A stretch of DNA of 58,485 nt from Prolixibacteraceae bacterium (GCA_009773765.1 WTWZ01000024.1:92049-150533); one strand, 5' to 3'. Positions 27,411 to 36,230 are shown, counted from the first letter of the stretch. A program made the numbers and translations. The notes: generated from the letters alone by a model not told the origin.

Positions 27411-27569
27411 TATAAAATCCCCTTCCCTTTGAGAAATACAAGTTAAGCATTATATTTTAAAATTGAAGAAGTATTTAACATTTGAAAAACATTTTTTCAG
27501 GGATGATTTTAAACCGATGTTTTTGGCAGGCGCAAAATCAGGATAATTGCGAAATCAACTTTCATTTTC

Positions 27570-27599
27570 AAAAAAAAAGCTGCCACACAGGCAACTTTT
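27570..27599 (-). terminator. Terminator after fabG
   Basis: Read on the minus strand: AAAAGTTGCC, TGTGT loop, GGCAGCTT followed by nine T residues. The 8-bp core stem has one G-T pair. It lies about 60 bases after the fabG stop. Confidence 0.75.
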
Positions 27600-27659
27600 A
27601 TATCCGGTTATTAAATTATCGGATTCTGTTTTTTATTCGGTAAAAACCAGTATCATTTT

Positions 27660-28406
27660 TTAAGTATTCATAGCTCCACAAACCGTTATTACCTGTCCGC
27701 TAACATACGACGATAAATCGGAAGCGAGAAATGCAGCAACTCCAGCTACTTCACCAGGAGTGCCGCCACGTTTTAAGGGAATTGATTCTTCCCAAGCTCT
27801 ACGCGCATCTTCAGGTATTTTGGCAGTCATTTCGGTAATAATAAAACCGGGTGCAATGGCATTCGAACGAATTCCCCTTGATCCCAATTCACGCGCTATT
27901 GATTTGGTAAATCCAATAATACCCGCTTTTGAAGCGGAATAATTAGATTGGCCGGCATTTCCGCTAACACCCACAACCGAACTCAGGTTTATAATTGAAC
28001 CACTGCGTTGTTTTAACATTGTTTTTTGCACTGCTTTGGTAAAATTGAAAACCGATTTCAGGTTTACATTTATTACCACATCCCACTGTTCCTCAGTCAT
28101 TCGCATCAGCAAAGTATCTTTGGTTATCCCCGCGTTGTTCACAAGAATATCAACTTGTCCAAAATCGTTTACAATTGTGCCAACCACTTTGTCTGTTTCG
28201 TCAAATTTACTGGCATCAGAAGCGTATCCTTTGGCCTTAACGCCTAAAGCCTGTAATTCGGCCTCCGTATTTTTCATATTATCATCGGCAAAAAGGTCGG
28301 TAAATGCAATATTACATCCTTCCTGGGCAAATTTAAGTGCAATTGCTTTTCCAATTCCCCGCGAAGCGCCGGTTACAATTGCTGTTTTTCCATCAAGTAG
28401 TTTCAT
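27660..28406 (-). CDS. fabG: 3-oxoacyl-ACP reductase FabG
   Basis: A 248-residue short-chain dehydrogenase. Cofactor motif TGASRGIGKAIA is at residue 13, NNAG at about 90, the catalytic Ser in INLSSVVG at about 141 and YSASK (Tyr/Lys) at about 155. C-terminal segment GQVITVCGAMNT is close to the usual FabG ending. In fatty-acid synthesis it reduces 3-oxoacyl-ACP with NADPH. Isolated from the rest of the fab cluster, it could alternatively be a related 3-oxoacyl reductase for another pathway, but the sequence is close to canonical FabG. It has its own -7 box upstream. Confidence 0.88.
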   Translation of the reverse strand: MKLLDGKTAIVTGASRGIGKAIALKFAQEGCNIAFTDLFADDNMKNTEAELQALGVKAKGYASDASKFDETDKVVGTIVNDFGQVDILVNNAGITKDTLLMRMTEEQWDVVINVNLKSVFNFTKAVQKTMLKQRSGSIINLSSVVGVSGNAGQSNYSASKAGIIGFTKSIARELGSRGIRSNAIAPGFIITEMTAKIPEDARRAWEESIPLKRGGTPGEVAGVAAFLASDLSSYVSGQVITVCGAMNT

Positions 28407-28426
28407 ATTTTTAGTATTTTGTTGGG

Positions 28427-28434
28427 CAAAGATA
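28427..28434 (-). promoter_or_regulatory. -7 promoter box for fabG
   Basis: Minus-strand TATCTTTG matches TAnnTTTG 20 bases before the ATG. No clear -33 element. Confidence 0.45.
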
Positions 28435-28460
28435 ATTTTTTAAGTTGTTTTATCGAATTA

Positions 28461-29327
28461 TTATTTAACTGGTATTTTTTCCCAGCCGGAAGGGATAAAA
28501 TCTGCCTGGCGCAAGGGTGTATTGTACCAATATTCAGGGACACAAACCGTTTTTTGATTTGAATTGTTCAATGCTGCAGCCCAAAAACTAAATGTGCTGT
28601 TTGCCAAAATAAAATGTTTACACAAGCTCATTAAATAAAAATCCTCAAAACCCGTGTTCCCTTCAACGAAATAGCAGTTTTCGGTACTCATTGTATTTTT
28701 AACATACTCAATTTCATCTGAGAAAAAAATAAAAAATGGGTTGTCAACTGTTTTTTTAATTTGATTGATAGCATTTAGGTAATAAACATGGGTGCAAATA
28801 CCAAATGAAAAATTATTGATTTTTGGGTTTAAATAATCTGTCCGGCGGACATGGACTGCCACAGAATTTTTTTCCTGAATTAACCTGATGGCTTCAGCTA
28901 TTTTAGAGTTTATTTCAAAATGCGGGGTTAGTTTAGCTTTCATTTCGGGCAAAACTTCTTTGACCAAATTGAAATCTCCCCATCCCACCGAATAGATATT
29001 TTGATTTGAACTTACTTCGCCCAAATCACAATGCGATTTTCGGAAGTCAGCAATAATAAATTTATTGCTTCTTACAGGCTTGATTTTTCTTGAAAATTCA
29101 ATGAAACTAAATCCTTTTGCAGGATGAGTGAATCCGATTTTATGTAATTCGTATTTTCTCCGCAAATCTCTTTTAAAACCAATTCGTGAAAGAAAATTAA
29201 TTTGATTTAGTTTGGTTAAATCGATAATCAGTTCCTTATTGTATTTTTTTGCCAAAAACAAACCCAAAGCGTACGAAAACAACTGGTTACCTATACCATT
29301 GTAAACTGAGCAATAAACTTTCGACAT
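28461..29327 (-). CDS. Alpha-1,2-fucosyltransferase-like GT11 glycosyltransferase
   Basis: A 288-residue protein with the GT11 signatures: NGIGNQLFSYALGLFLA near the N-terminus (G-x-GNQxFxYA) and VAVHVRRTDYLNP at about residue 155 (HxRRxDY), the GDP-fucose-binding region. The C-terminal FILANSTFSFWAAALNN also matches. Members add fucose in alpha-1,2 linkage to surface polysaccharide or O-antigen. It lies among other surface-glycan genes (a DUF4422 transferase and an FkbM methyltransferase divergently placed). Whether it is a fucosyltransferase or a relative with another donor cannot be told. Confidence 0.85.
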   Translation of the reverse strand: MSKVYCSVYNGIGNQLFSYALGLFLAKKYNKELIIDLTKLNQINFLSRIGFKRDLRRKYELHKIGFTHPAKGFSFIEFSRKIKPVRSNKFIIADFRKSHCDLGEVSSNQNIYSVGWGDFNLVKEVLPEMKAKLTPHFEINSKIAEAIRLIQEKNSVAVHVRRTDYLNPKINNFSFGICTHVYYLNAINQIKKTVDNPFFIFFSDEIEYVKNTMSTENCYFVEGNTGFEDFYLMSLCKHFILANSTFSFWAAALNNSNQKTVCVPEYWYNTPLRQADFIPSGWEKIPVK

Positions 29328-29465
29328 TATTCAAACGGTAAAATATTAATCATTTCAGCATGCGGCTAATTTAATTATTTTTAAGCCTGATTTTCTTTTA
29401 AAATCCTGCGTAATCATTCATTTTAATTTATTGCCAGTTCTGCGATTTGATTTAATTTAGCGCGC

Positions 29466-30275
29466 ATGAAAAATTTCTCGATTTACGTTGCGTTTCACCG
29501 CGACGGTAAAATAGTTCCTGAAGATAACCTCTACAAAGCAATTCAGGTAGGTAAAAAAAGCAGTCGGCTCGAACTTGAAATAATCAATGACGCTGAAGGT
29601 GAAAACATTTCAGACAGGAACAACATTTACAGCGAATTAACCGGCTGGTACTGGGTTTGGAAGAACGCACAACACGATTTTGTGGGGACTTCGCACTACC
29701 GCAGGTACTTTACCCTTGAACAAATGTCATTTGTCAGGCGCATTGCTAAACTAATTCTGATTTTTGTAGGACAAAAAAAGAAAAGGCACGGATTGTTTCA
29801 GGTAAATTCGGCAAAACGCTGGAGAAACAGAATTTTGGGAATGGATCAGGCAAAAATACTGATGGAGCAATTTGATGCTTTGCTTCCAGTTAAAAAAAAA
29901 TTCCCTTATACAGTTTATGAGCAATACAAACGACGCCATAAAGAAGAGGACATCATTTTAACTCGCAAAATTATTGAGGAAAAACAACCCGGTTATTTGG
30001 CGGACTTTGATAGAACTTTCAGGTCAAATGAAATATATCCGTTTAATATGTTCGTTTTGCCCTGGAAACTTTTCGACGATTATATGAACTGGCTTTTCCC
30101 TGTTTTGTTTGAACTTGAAAAAAGGTCAGAAATCGATTTTAACGACAACTATCAGAAACGGGTTTGTGCATTTATGGCGGAAAGACTTCAAACGGTTTGG
30201 TTTAACCACAACAAAATCAAGGTAAAAGAACTGAATGTTCTGTATTTCAAAAAAAACAAAGCTGTTCATTTTTAA
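29466..30275 (+). CDS. DUF4422 family glycosyltransferase
   Basis: A 269-residue protein with the DUF4422/capsular glycosyltransferase pattern: an opening sequence MKNFSIYVAFHRDGK, the ISDRNNIYSELTGWYWVWKN segment (about 50-75) and FVGTSHYRRYFT at about 78-89, the near-invariant HYRRYF motif. Such enzymes make capsule or O-chain sugars, some being galactofuranose transferases. No signal peptide or membrane segment is seen, so it is cytoplasmic. It is followed after 49 bases by an FkbM methyltransferase, probably in one transcript. Confidence 0.85.
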   Translation: MKNFSIYVAFHRDGKIVPEDNLYKAIQVGKKSSRLELEIINDAEGENISDRNNIYSELTGWYWVWKNAQHDFVGTSHYRRYFTLEQMSFVRRIAKLILIFVGQKKKRHGLFQVNSAKRWRNRILGMDQAKILMEQFDALLPVKKKFPYTVYEQYKRRHKEEDIILTRKIIEEKQPGYLADFDRTFRSNEIYPFNMFVLPWKLFDDYMNWLFPVLFELEKRSEIDFNDNYQKRVCAFMAERLQTVWFNHNKIKVKELNVLYFKKNKAVHF

Positions 30276-30324
30276 TGGTTTGTGTGATTAATTTTATAAC
30301 TCGGGCAACTTCATTTTTAAAAAC

Positions 30325-31026
30325 ATGTCAGTATTAAATAAAATAAAATATAAACTTCATTTAAAAAACGATTTAAAAAGAAGGCTCAAAATAATCAATC
30401 ATTGTAAAATTGATGTGCTTTTTGATATCGGCGCTAATGTTGGCCAGTATGCCCAAAAAATGAGAAACCTGGGTTATAATAAAAAAATAATTTCGTTTGA
30501 ACCTTTAAAAGCTGATTTTGAAATTTTAAAGCGTACCGCATCCCGCGACAAATACTGGCTTGTATATAATTATGCCCTTGGAGATGAAGATACTTTGGGC
30601 TACATTAACATTTCAGGAAGTTCTGATAACAGTTCGATTTTAAATATGCTGCCTAAACACAGTGAAAGTAAAGCTGGATTAAGTTACATTGCGAAACAGG
30701 AAATAGAAATAAAGAAATTAGATTCTATTTTCGGTACTTTCGTGGAAAGTGAAAATAAAATAATGTTAAAAATTGATACACAGGGTTATGAAAAGAACGT
30801 GATTGACGGTGCGCTTGAATCATTAAAACGAATCAGTGTGATACAACTTGAAATGTCACTTGTACCTTTATATGCAGGTGAAATGTTGATTGCGGAAATG
30901 ATTAAATATCTTGAAAACGTAGGATTTCATTTATTTTCATTGGAAAATGGCCATTATAACCGGCAAACAGGCCAATTATTACAAACCGACGGAATATTTG
31001 TAAATAAAAACTTAGTTGAACAGTAA
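30325..31026 (+). CDS. FkbM family methyltransferase
   Basis: A 233-residue SAM-dependent methyltransferase. The SAM-binding motif is VLFDIGANVGQYAQKMRNLG at about residue 32, followed by ISFEPLKADFEIL; the FkbM-specific KIDTQGYEKNVIDGA lies at about 151. Typical FkbM enzymes O-methylate sugars in glycans or macrolides. With the preceding glycosyltransferase and opposite GT11 it forms a small surface-glycan decoration cluster. The acceptor is unknown. Confidence 0.85.
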   Translation: MSVLNKIKYKLHLKNDLKRRLKIINHCKIDVLFDIGANVGQYAQKMRNLGYNKKIISFEPLKADFEILKRTASRDKYWLVYNYALGDEDTLGYINISGSSDNSSILNMLPKHSESKAGLSYIAKQEIEIKKLDSIFGTFVESENKIMLKIDTQGYEKNVIDGALESLKRISVIQLEMSLVPLYAGEMLIAEMIKYLENVGFHLFSLENGHYNRQTGQLLQTDGIFVNKNLVEQ

Positions 31027-31071
31027 AATGTGATTTAAAAAGTGGCTTAATTAACCTTTTAAAGCTTTTCA

Positions 31072-32469
31072 ATGTTATATCAGTCAACAATATGCGCTAT
31101 TTCAACCTCGCCCGGAATTGGGGCAATTGCCGTTATCCGCCTTTCGGGAAATGAAGCCATTCAAATTGCCGGTAAAGTTTTTCAAAGTCCTAATAAAGAA
31201 AAATTATTAACAGAACAACCAGCCAACACTTTACATTTTGGGCAAATTGTTTTTAAAAATGAAGTGGTTGACGAAGTTATTGTTGCCATTTTTAGGTCGC
31301 CACATTCGTTTACCGGCGAAGATATTGTTGAAATTTCGTGCCATGGTTCTGTTTTTATTCAGCAAGAAATACTTGAAATTTTAGTTGAAAACGGAGCCAG
31401 GTTAGCCTTGCCCGGCGAATTTACCCAGCGTGCTTTTTTAAACGGTAAAATGGATTTATCTCAGGCCGAAGCCGTTGCCGATGTAATTGCCTCGTCGAAT
31501 GCGGCCGCACACAAACTGGCAATTAATCAGATGCGTGGCGGGTTTTCACGGGAAATAAACGATTTACGCGCTAAAATGCTGCATTTTACCGCCATGGTTG
31601 AACTCGAACTCGATTTTGCCGAAGAAGAAGTTGAGTTTGCCAATCGCAGCCAGTTGCGTGCTTTAACCGAAAAAACAGAATCGCTGCTGCGAAAACTTAA
31701 GGATTCATTTCAACTCGGAAATGTTATTAAAAACGGGATTCCGGTTGCAATTGTTGGCGATACAAACGTAGGAAAATCAACACTTTTGAATGCCTTACTC
31801 AACGAAGAAAAAGCAATTGTTTCTCATATTCACGGAACCACGCGCGATGTAATTGAGGATGTGGTAAATATACACGGAACTGCATTTCGGTTTTTTGATA
31901 CTGCAGGAATTCGGGACACCCAGGATCACATTGAAACCCTTGGAATTGAGCGGAGTTACAGCAAACTAACCCTTGCAAGCGTGGTTCTGCTGGTTGTGGA
32001 TATGCAAAACCCCTACCCCATTGTAAAACAACGAATTGACAAGATACGGAAACGAATATATGGCGATCAGAAATTGATTATTGTAGCCAACAAAATTGAT
32101 TCGGGATTGCATGAAACCATTCAGCAAATGGAAGTTACCGAAATCAACGACAATGAAAAGCTGATTTTTATTGCCGCCAAAAAGAAACAAAACCTTGAAG
32201 AACTGATTGAAATGATGATTCATTCAGTAAATATTGATGCTGTGAATCGGGAAGATGTTATTGTAACCAACGCCCGTCACTTTGAAATTCTGAAAAATGC
32301 CCACGAAGCAATTGTAAGGGTATTAAACGGAATTGACTCCGGAATTACAGGCGATTTTTTGGCTCAGGATATTCGAGAATGTCTGCATTATTTGGCCGAA
32401 ATTACGGGAGAGGTGGGAACAGAAGAGGTTCTCGGGCACATTTTTAAGAATTTTTGTATTGGAAAGTAA
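31072..32469 (+). CDS. mnmE: tRNA modification GTPase MnmE
   Basis: A 465-residue TrmE/MnmE. The N-terminal tetrahydrofolate-binding domain opens STICAISTSPGIGAIAVIRLSG. The G domain has G1 GDTNVGKS (about 227), G2 GTTRDVIED, G3 DTAGIRDT and G4 NKID, and the C-terminal FCIGK supplies the Cys used in the family. With MnmG it forms the 5-carboxymethylaminomethyl group on U34 of tRNAs. Its last five codons and stop lie in a 21-bp direct repeat that bounds an integrated element, which restores the same amino acids. It is therefore the host gene of an integration site but apparently intact. Confidence 0.96.
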   Translation: MLYQSTICAISTSPGIGAIAVIRLSGNEAIQIAGKVFQSPNKEKLLTEQPANTLHFGQIVFKNEVVDEVIVAIFRSPHSFTGEDIVEISCHGSVFIQQEILEILVENGARLALPGEFTQRAFLNGKMDLSQAEAVADVIASSNAAAHKLAINQMRGGFSREINDLRAKMLHFTAMVELELDFAEEEVEFANRSQLRALTEKTESLLRKLKDSFQLGNVIKNGIPVAIVGDTNVGKSTLLNALLNEEKAIVSHIHGTTRDVIEDVVNIHGTAFRFFDTAGIRDTQDHIETLGIERSYSKLTLASVVLLVVDMQNPYPIVKQRIDKIRKRIYGDQKLIIVANKIDSGLHETIQQMEVTEINDNEKLIFIAAKKKQNLEELIEMMIHSVNIDAVNREDVIVTNARHFEILKNAHEAIVRVLNGIDSGITGDFLAQDIRECLHYLAEITGEVGTEEVLGHIFKNFCIGK

Positions 32470-32472
32470 CCA
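32452..32472 (+). repeat. attL: core repeat at mnmE 3' end
   Basis: TTTTGTATTGGAAA then GTAACCA. It contains the last codons and stop of mnmE. Compared with the copy at 40540-40560 it differs at one base (AAG against AAA, both Lys). Confidence 0.88.
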
Positions 32473-32510
32473 CCACAAAACAACCAATTATCAAACTATT
32501 AATAAACCCT

Positions 32511-32538
32511 AAAAAGCCCAGTAAAATAGGGCTTTTTT
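32511..32538 (+). terminator. Terminator just inside attL
   Basis: AAAAAGCCC at 32511-32519 pairs with GGGCTTTTT at 32529-32537 around a 9-nt loop, with a further T. It ends mnmE transcription about 40 bases after the att core, and so is supplied by the element. Confidence 0.75.
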
Positions 32539-32594
32539 GATGTTTGTAAATATAGGTTTATTTCGTGTTAATATTAGTTTTTTAATATTATATT

Positions 32595-32611
32595 TGTACC
32601 TTATTTGTACC
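32595..32611 (+). repeat. Putative integrase arm site, left
   Basis: TGTACCTTATTTGTACC, identical to 40485-40501 near the other end and in the same orientation. It is itself a tandem of TGTACC. A further TGTACC lies at 32644. Confidence 0.6.
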
Positions 32612-32634
32612 GTTTTGAAAAACGGGCTTTTTTT
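32610..32634 (+). terminator. Hairpin with T-run near left arm
   Basis: CCGTTT, TGAA loop, AAACGG, then GGC and seven T residues. A short 6-bp stem overlapping the right side of the arm repeat; may insulate the element. Confidence 0.45.
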
Positions 32635-32696
32635 GACTGAATTTGTACCTCGAAAGGTTTACAAATTTTACAAATTGGAACACTTTAATACAGAAT

Positions 32697-32716
32697 AGTA
32701 CAAAATGAGTACAAAA
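32697..32716 (+). promoter_or_regulatory. Paired AGTACAAAA repeats over start codon
   Basis: AGTACAAAA occurs at 32697-32705 and 32708-32716, 11 bp apart and spanning the ATG of the HTH gene at 32705. Such phased repeats over a start fit autorepression, or simply reflect codon coincidence, since the second copy is coding. Confidence 0.3.
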
Positions 32717-33298
32717 ATTGAAGTAATAAGAATTTGCCAGCATTGCGGTAAGGAATTTACAGCCCGGACAACAACAACGGCCTATTGTTCGCTACATTGC
32801 AACAGAATAGCATATAAGGCCAAACAGAGGGCTGAAAAGATTGAAGCAAGCAATAAGGAAACCCAACGAATAAAGAATTTGCCGATTGAGGAACTGAAAA
32901 AAAGGGAATTTTTAACAGTAACCCAGGTTTCAAAGTTAATAAGCTGTTCCCGTCAAAATGTTTACAGCCTCATCAATACCGGAAAGCTGAAAGCGACGAA
33001 CATTTTATTAAAGAAAACAATTGTTAAGCGTTCAGACCTTGATAAACTATTTAAAGAGCCGACCAACCGACTGAAAACCGAAGGCATACCCGAAACACAA
33101 AAGCAGGAATTAAAGGAATGGTTACAGGCTGGGGCGTTTGATATTGCCGACTGTTACTCCTTTAACGAAGTGCAGGACAAATACGGTATTTCTGAAACAG
33201 CATTACAGGAAGTAATTGAGCAAAACAGCATACCAAAAATAAAAAAGGGCTGGTTTGCATACGTTCCGAAACCCATTATTGATAAACTATTGAGTTAA
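32705..33298 (+). CDS. Zinc-ribbon and double-HTH regulatory protein
   Basis: A 197-residue protein. An N-terminal zinc-binding motif is formed by Cys11, Cys14, Cys28 and Cys32 (CxxC ... CxxxC). A helix-turn-helix of the excisionase/MerR-like type (FLTVTQVSKLISCSRQNVYSLINTGKLKA) covers about residues 69-97, and a second HTH-like segment about 150-190 (SFNEVQDKYGISETALQEVI). It is the first gene of the element and likely a directionality factor or regulator. Paired AGTACAAAA repeats lie across its start. Similar proteins begin many Bacteroidota integrative elements, as far as I recall. Confidence 0.75.
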   Translation: MSTKIEVIRICQHCGKEFTARTTTTAYCSLHCNRIAYKAKQRAEKIEASNKETQRIKNLPIEELKKREFLTVTQVSKLISCSRQNVYSLINTGKLKATNILLKKTIVKRSDLDKLFKEPTNRLKTEGIPETQKQELKEWLQAGAFDIADCYSFNEVQDKYGISETALQEVIEQNSIPKIKKGWFAYVPKPIIDKLLS

Positions 33299-33318
33299 AC
33301 CATTTAAATAATAAACTA

Positions 33319-33945
33319 ATGAATGAAAGCGAAATTGATGAAATACTTTTTGGGATTGGAGTTGATAGTTTCAACCGATTTCAAACCTTTATTAAGTTGA
33401 TGCCAAAACTTAAAGGTAAAAGTTATTGGTATGCTTTGCGGAATAGTTACGATATGAGTGATAATCTTTTTGAGTATTCAGGAATTGTAAAGGGTTGTTT
33501 TTTAAAAGATGAACCACAAAGGGAAAATTTAATGTTCCCCGATGAATTTGAATATTTTAAAAACCTACCTGAACAAATTATCATTTTCAGGGGAATGACT
33601 GAAAAAGAATTGAAACAAAAATCTTTTGGCTGTTCGTGGACACTTAAAAAAGAAGTTGCCGAATTTTTCGCAAACACTTACCAAAGGAATTTTGCAACAA
33701 ATCATTTTAAAAAAGTAGTTCACGAAATGACTATTTACAAAAGTGAAGTAATTGCATTTTTCAATAATAGAAATGAGTTTGAAATAATTTACATAAAAGA
33801 CAATGGTAATAAAAGTAAAGTTAAGGCAAAAACCTATTTCAGGGAACAGGCAAAGTTTGTATTTGGATTTTTACCCCGCTGTTTCTCATCCCGAAACAGG
33901 CGAACTAACCCGACGGGAGTTTTTAGGGCTGTATATCAATTCTGA
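33319..33945 (+). CDS. ADP-ribosyltransferase-like protein overlapping integrase
   Basis: The 208-residue frame has the R-S-E pattern of ADP-ribosyltransferases: Arg91 in IIIFRG, Ser106-Trp-Thr108 in the GCSWTLKKEVAEFFA segment, and Glu153-Phe-Glu155 in RNEFEII. Related phage and mobile-element proteins of about this size have the same order (YRG, SWT with A-FF, R-E-E). The last 47 codons (from about residue 162) overlap the integrase start in another frame by 143 nt, so the C-terminus is probably not native. It may be a toxin or defence-type ART; no antitoxin is evident. Fold assignment is from motifs only. Confidence 0.6.
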   Translation: MNESEIDEILFGIGVDSFNRFQTFIKLMPKLKGKSYWYALRNSYDMSDNLFEYSGIVKGCFLKDEPQRENLMFPDEFEYFKNLPEQIIIFRGMTEKELKQKSFGCSWTLKKEVAEFFANTYQRNFATNHFKKVVHEMTIYKSEVIAFFNNRNEFEIIYIKDNGNKSKVKAKTYFREQAKFVFGFLPRCFSSRNRRTNPTGVFRAVYQF

Positions 33946-34981
33946 AAAGGTAAAAGATAAAAACGGCAAAATTAAGAACATCAAATTAAGCCCTATTGAT
34001 AAGCAACACAATACTGATACCTTAAAAATTGCTGAACAGATAAGGCAGAAACGGGAAAATCATTTAAACAAGCCCGAAATTTACACCGGGTACGAAAAGG
34101 AACAATTAAAGATAAAAGAGCAGGGCGAACAAAACTTTGTTGCCTACTTTAAAAAACTTACCGACAAACGAAAAGACAGCAACCATAATAACTGGGTTTC
34201 AACTTATAAATACCTTGAAACATTCACAAAGGGAAATTTGAAATTTGCCGACCTGAACGAAAAATTTTGCGATGAGTTTAAAGAGTATTTACTCAACACC
34301 AAAAGCAATAAAAGCGATAAAGTAACACTTGCCCAAAATTCAGCGGTTTCTTATTTTAATAAACTGAAAGCAGCACTAAAACAAGCCTATAAAGACGGGT
34401 ATTTACAAACCGACCTGAACGCAAAAATTGAACCTATTGAACAGGCCGAAACCCGAAGGAATTTTTTAACTATCAAGGAACTGAACAGCCTTGTAAAAAC
34501 AGAATGTAATAACCCTTTATTGAAAAGTGCAGCCCTGTTTTCAGCCCTCACCGGATTGAGGTTTGCAGATATTAAAAAGCTGGTTTGGGGCGAAATAGAA
34601 TTTGTTGCAAATGACGGTTATGTTATTCGTTTCACACAACAAAAAACAAAAGGAGTTGAGGATTTGCCAATTTCTGAACAGGCTTACAGCTTACTGGGTG
34701 AACGCAAAGAACCCACTGAAAAAGTATTTCCCGGCCTTACTTATTCCGCTTATGAAAACAAACACCTGTTCCAATGGATTGGAGCAGCCGGGATAACAAA
34801 AGATATTACCTTTCATTGTTTCCGGCATACTTTCGCCACCTTGCAACTATCAAAAGGAACTGATATTTATACCGTTTCAAAAATGCTGGGACACCGTGAC
34901 TTGAAAACCACGCAGATTTATGCAAAGATTATTGACGACACCAAACGCAAAGCATCTGATAAAGTAAAATTGGATATGTAA
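33803..34981 (+). CDS. Tyrosine integrase of the mnmE element
   Basis: A 392-residue site-specific recombinase. An N-terminal arm-binding region (VIKVKLRQKPISGNRQSLYLDFYP) precedes a SAM-like core-binding domain (about 110-210) and the catalytic domain. Catalytic residues visible are Arg in ALTGLRFADIKK (about 253), His-x-x-Arg in FHCFRHTFATLQ (about 336), His in MLGHRDLKTTQ (about 361) and the nucleophile Tyr in QIYAKI (about 372). All needed residues are present, so it appears functional. Its ATG lies inside the preceding frame. It most likely recombines the 21-bp core in mnmE and binds the TGTACC arm sites. Confidence 0.93.
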   Translation: MVIKVKLRQKPISGNRQSLYLDFYPAVSHPETGELTRREFLGLYINSEKVKDKNGKIKNIKLSPIDKQHNTDTLKIAEQIRQKRENHLNKPEIYTGYEKEQLKIKEQGEQNFVAYFKKLTDKRKDSNHNNWVSTYKYLETFTKGNLKFADLNEKFCDEFKEYLLNTKSNKSDKVTLAQNSAVSYFNKLKAALKQAYKDGYLQTDLNAKIEPIEQAETRRNFLTIKELNSLVKTECNNPLLKSAALFSALTGLRFADIKKLVWGEIEFVANDGYVIRFTQQKTKGVEDLPISEQAYSLLGERKEPTEKVFPGLTYSAYENKHLFQWIGAAGITKDITFHCFRHTFATLQLSKGTDIYTVSKMLGHRDLKTTQIYAKIIDDTKRKASDKVKLDM

Positions 34982-35003
34982 CCACTTAAAGCATAAAAGA
35001 CAA

Positions 35004-36137
35004 ATGAATGATTTTGAAAACGATTTTGAGCAATATTTGAAACACCTTGATTTAGTTGAAAAAAACGACCCTGAAAAGTATGAATATATCAAAGAAATTG
35101 CAGACAGTATAAAGGATATTGATTTAAGTAAACTAATTGAAAAAATTGCTCTTTCTTTTGAAAAGAGCAAAAATGAATATTCAGAAATAACAGGCAAAGC
35201 GGGTAGAGAAATATTCGCAAAGGAACAAATTGAACTTTACATCTATGCCAACCACAGATTTAAAAGGTTTGGCGAATATTCAAATGCCACCTTTGATAAA
35301 TACCAACCAATATTTATTGAAGCCCTTGATTTTTGGAAAAAGGAACATGAATTTTTAAAGCAGGAACATGAATTTGGAACTGTTTTTAAAGACATTGATA
35401 GTTGGGTTGAATGGCTAACTATTAACCCCGAATTGGCTGAAAAATATTACCCTAATGTTACAAACGGATTAAAGGAAAGAATACAAAAAAGCCCACCTTT
35501 TCAAATGGCTTTAATTATTCAAAAACTACCCGACCATTTCCCGAAATGGAAAACCAAAGCTGAAAAGTATTTTGGCACTAAAAGAAAAAAAATAATAAAT
35601 GGGTATATTAACCTTATCAAAACTGTTTTGTTTGAATACGAATACCCCGGCGAAATAGAACAACAAGCAATTGAAAGTGTTAGGGCTGAACTTACCGAAC
35701 AACTGGAATACTGGGAAAACGATATAAAAAACTTACCACCTCAACCAATTGAAACGAAAACTGAACTTACTCTCCTGAATTTAAAGATTGGAAAAGCATT
35801 TGGTTTTATGAAAGGAAACGATCCCCGTAAACACGAAAAAATTTTGAATGAAACCGATTTTAATAATTTGATTGAATGGATAACTTACTTTTTTGAAAAT
35901 AATTTTGAAGTACCGAGAATTTCTGAACCAATAAAAAAAGTAAATACCAGCAAAGGAAATGTTATTTATACTTTTATGAGTTTTTATAAAAGCGAACACC
36001 CCGCAAAAACCAGACCAGACAGCCTTTTTGAACTTATTAAGGCTTGTTTCAAAGAGTATAGAAACGATGAATTAGATAACCTGAAAAAGACAAAAAAACC
36101 ACAGTATTATGATGTTTTGATTAATGACAATAAATAA
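35004..36137 (+). CDS. Hypothetical protein of the mnmE element
   Basis: A 377-residue, charge-rich soluble protein starting MNDFENDFEQYLKHLD. No signal peptide or membrane helix is evident. The first 130 residues are acidic and helical; a middle Trp-rich segment (SWVEWLTINPELAEKYYPN) and a C-terminal part (IEWITYFFENNFEVPRISEPIKKVNTSKGNVIYTFMSFYK) are distinctive. I do not recognise a domain. It directly follows the integrase by 22 bases and precedes the HTH/RepA genes, so it may be an accessory replication, excision or cargo function. Confidence 0.6.
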   Translation: MNDFENDFEQYLKHLDLVEKNDPEKYEYIKEIADSIKDIDLSKLIEKIALSFEKSKNEYSEITGKAGREIFAKEQIELYIYANHRFKRFGEYSNATFDKYQPIFIEALDFWKKEHEFLKQEHEFGTVFKDIDSWVEWLTINPELAEKYYPNVTNGLKERIQKSPPFQMALIIQKLPDHFPKWKTKAEKYFGTKRKKIINGYINLIKTVLFEYEYPGEIEQQAIESVRAELTEQLEYWENDIKNLPPQPIETKTELTLLNLKIGKAFGFMKGNDPRKHEKILNETDFNNLIEWITYFFENNFEVPRISEPIKKVNTSKGNVIYTFMSFYKSEHPAKTRPDSLFELIKACFKEYRNDELDNLKKTKKPQYYDVLINDNK

Positions 36138-36230
36138 ACTTGTACTTGCCGTAAACACGTAAGAAACCCGTAAAGTAAGCGAAAACCCGTTTCTAATCTT
36201 CGCGAAGTAAAATAAAAAATACTTTGTGAA

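Noticed and set aside
36150-36175. Three CGTAA motifs before the HTH gene of the element
   Set aside because: Spacing is irregular (8 and 11 bases) and the motif is too short to support an operator or iteron.
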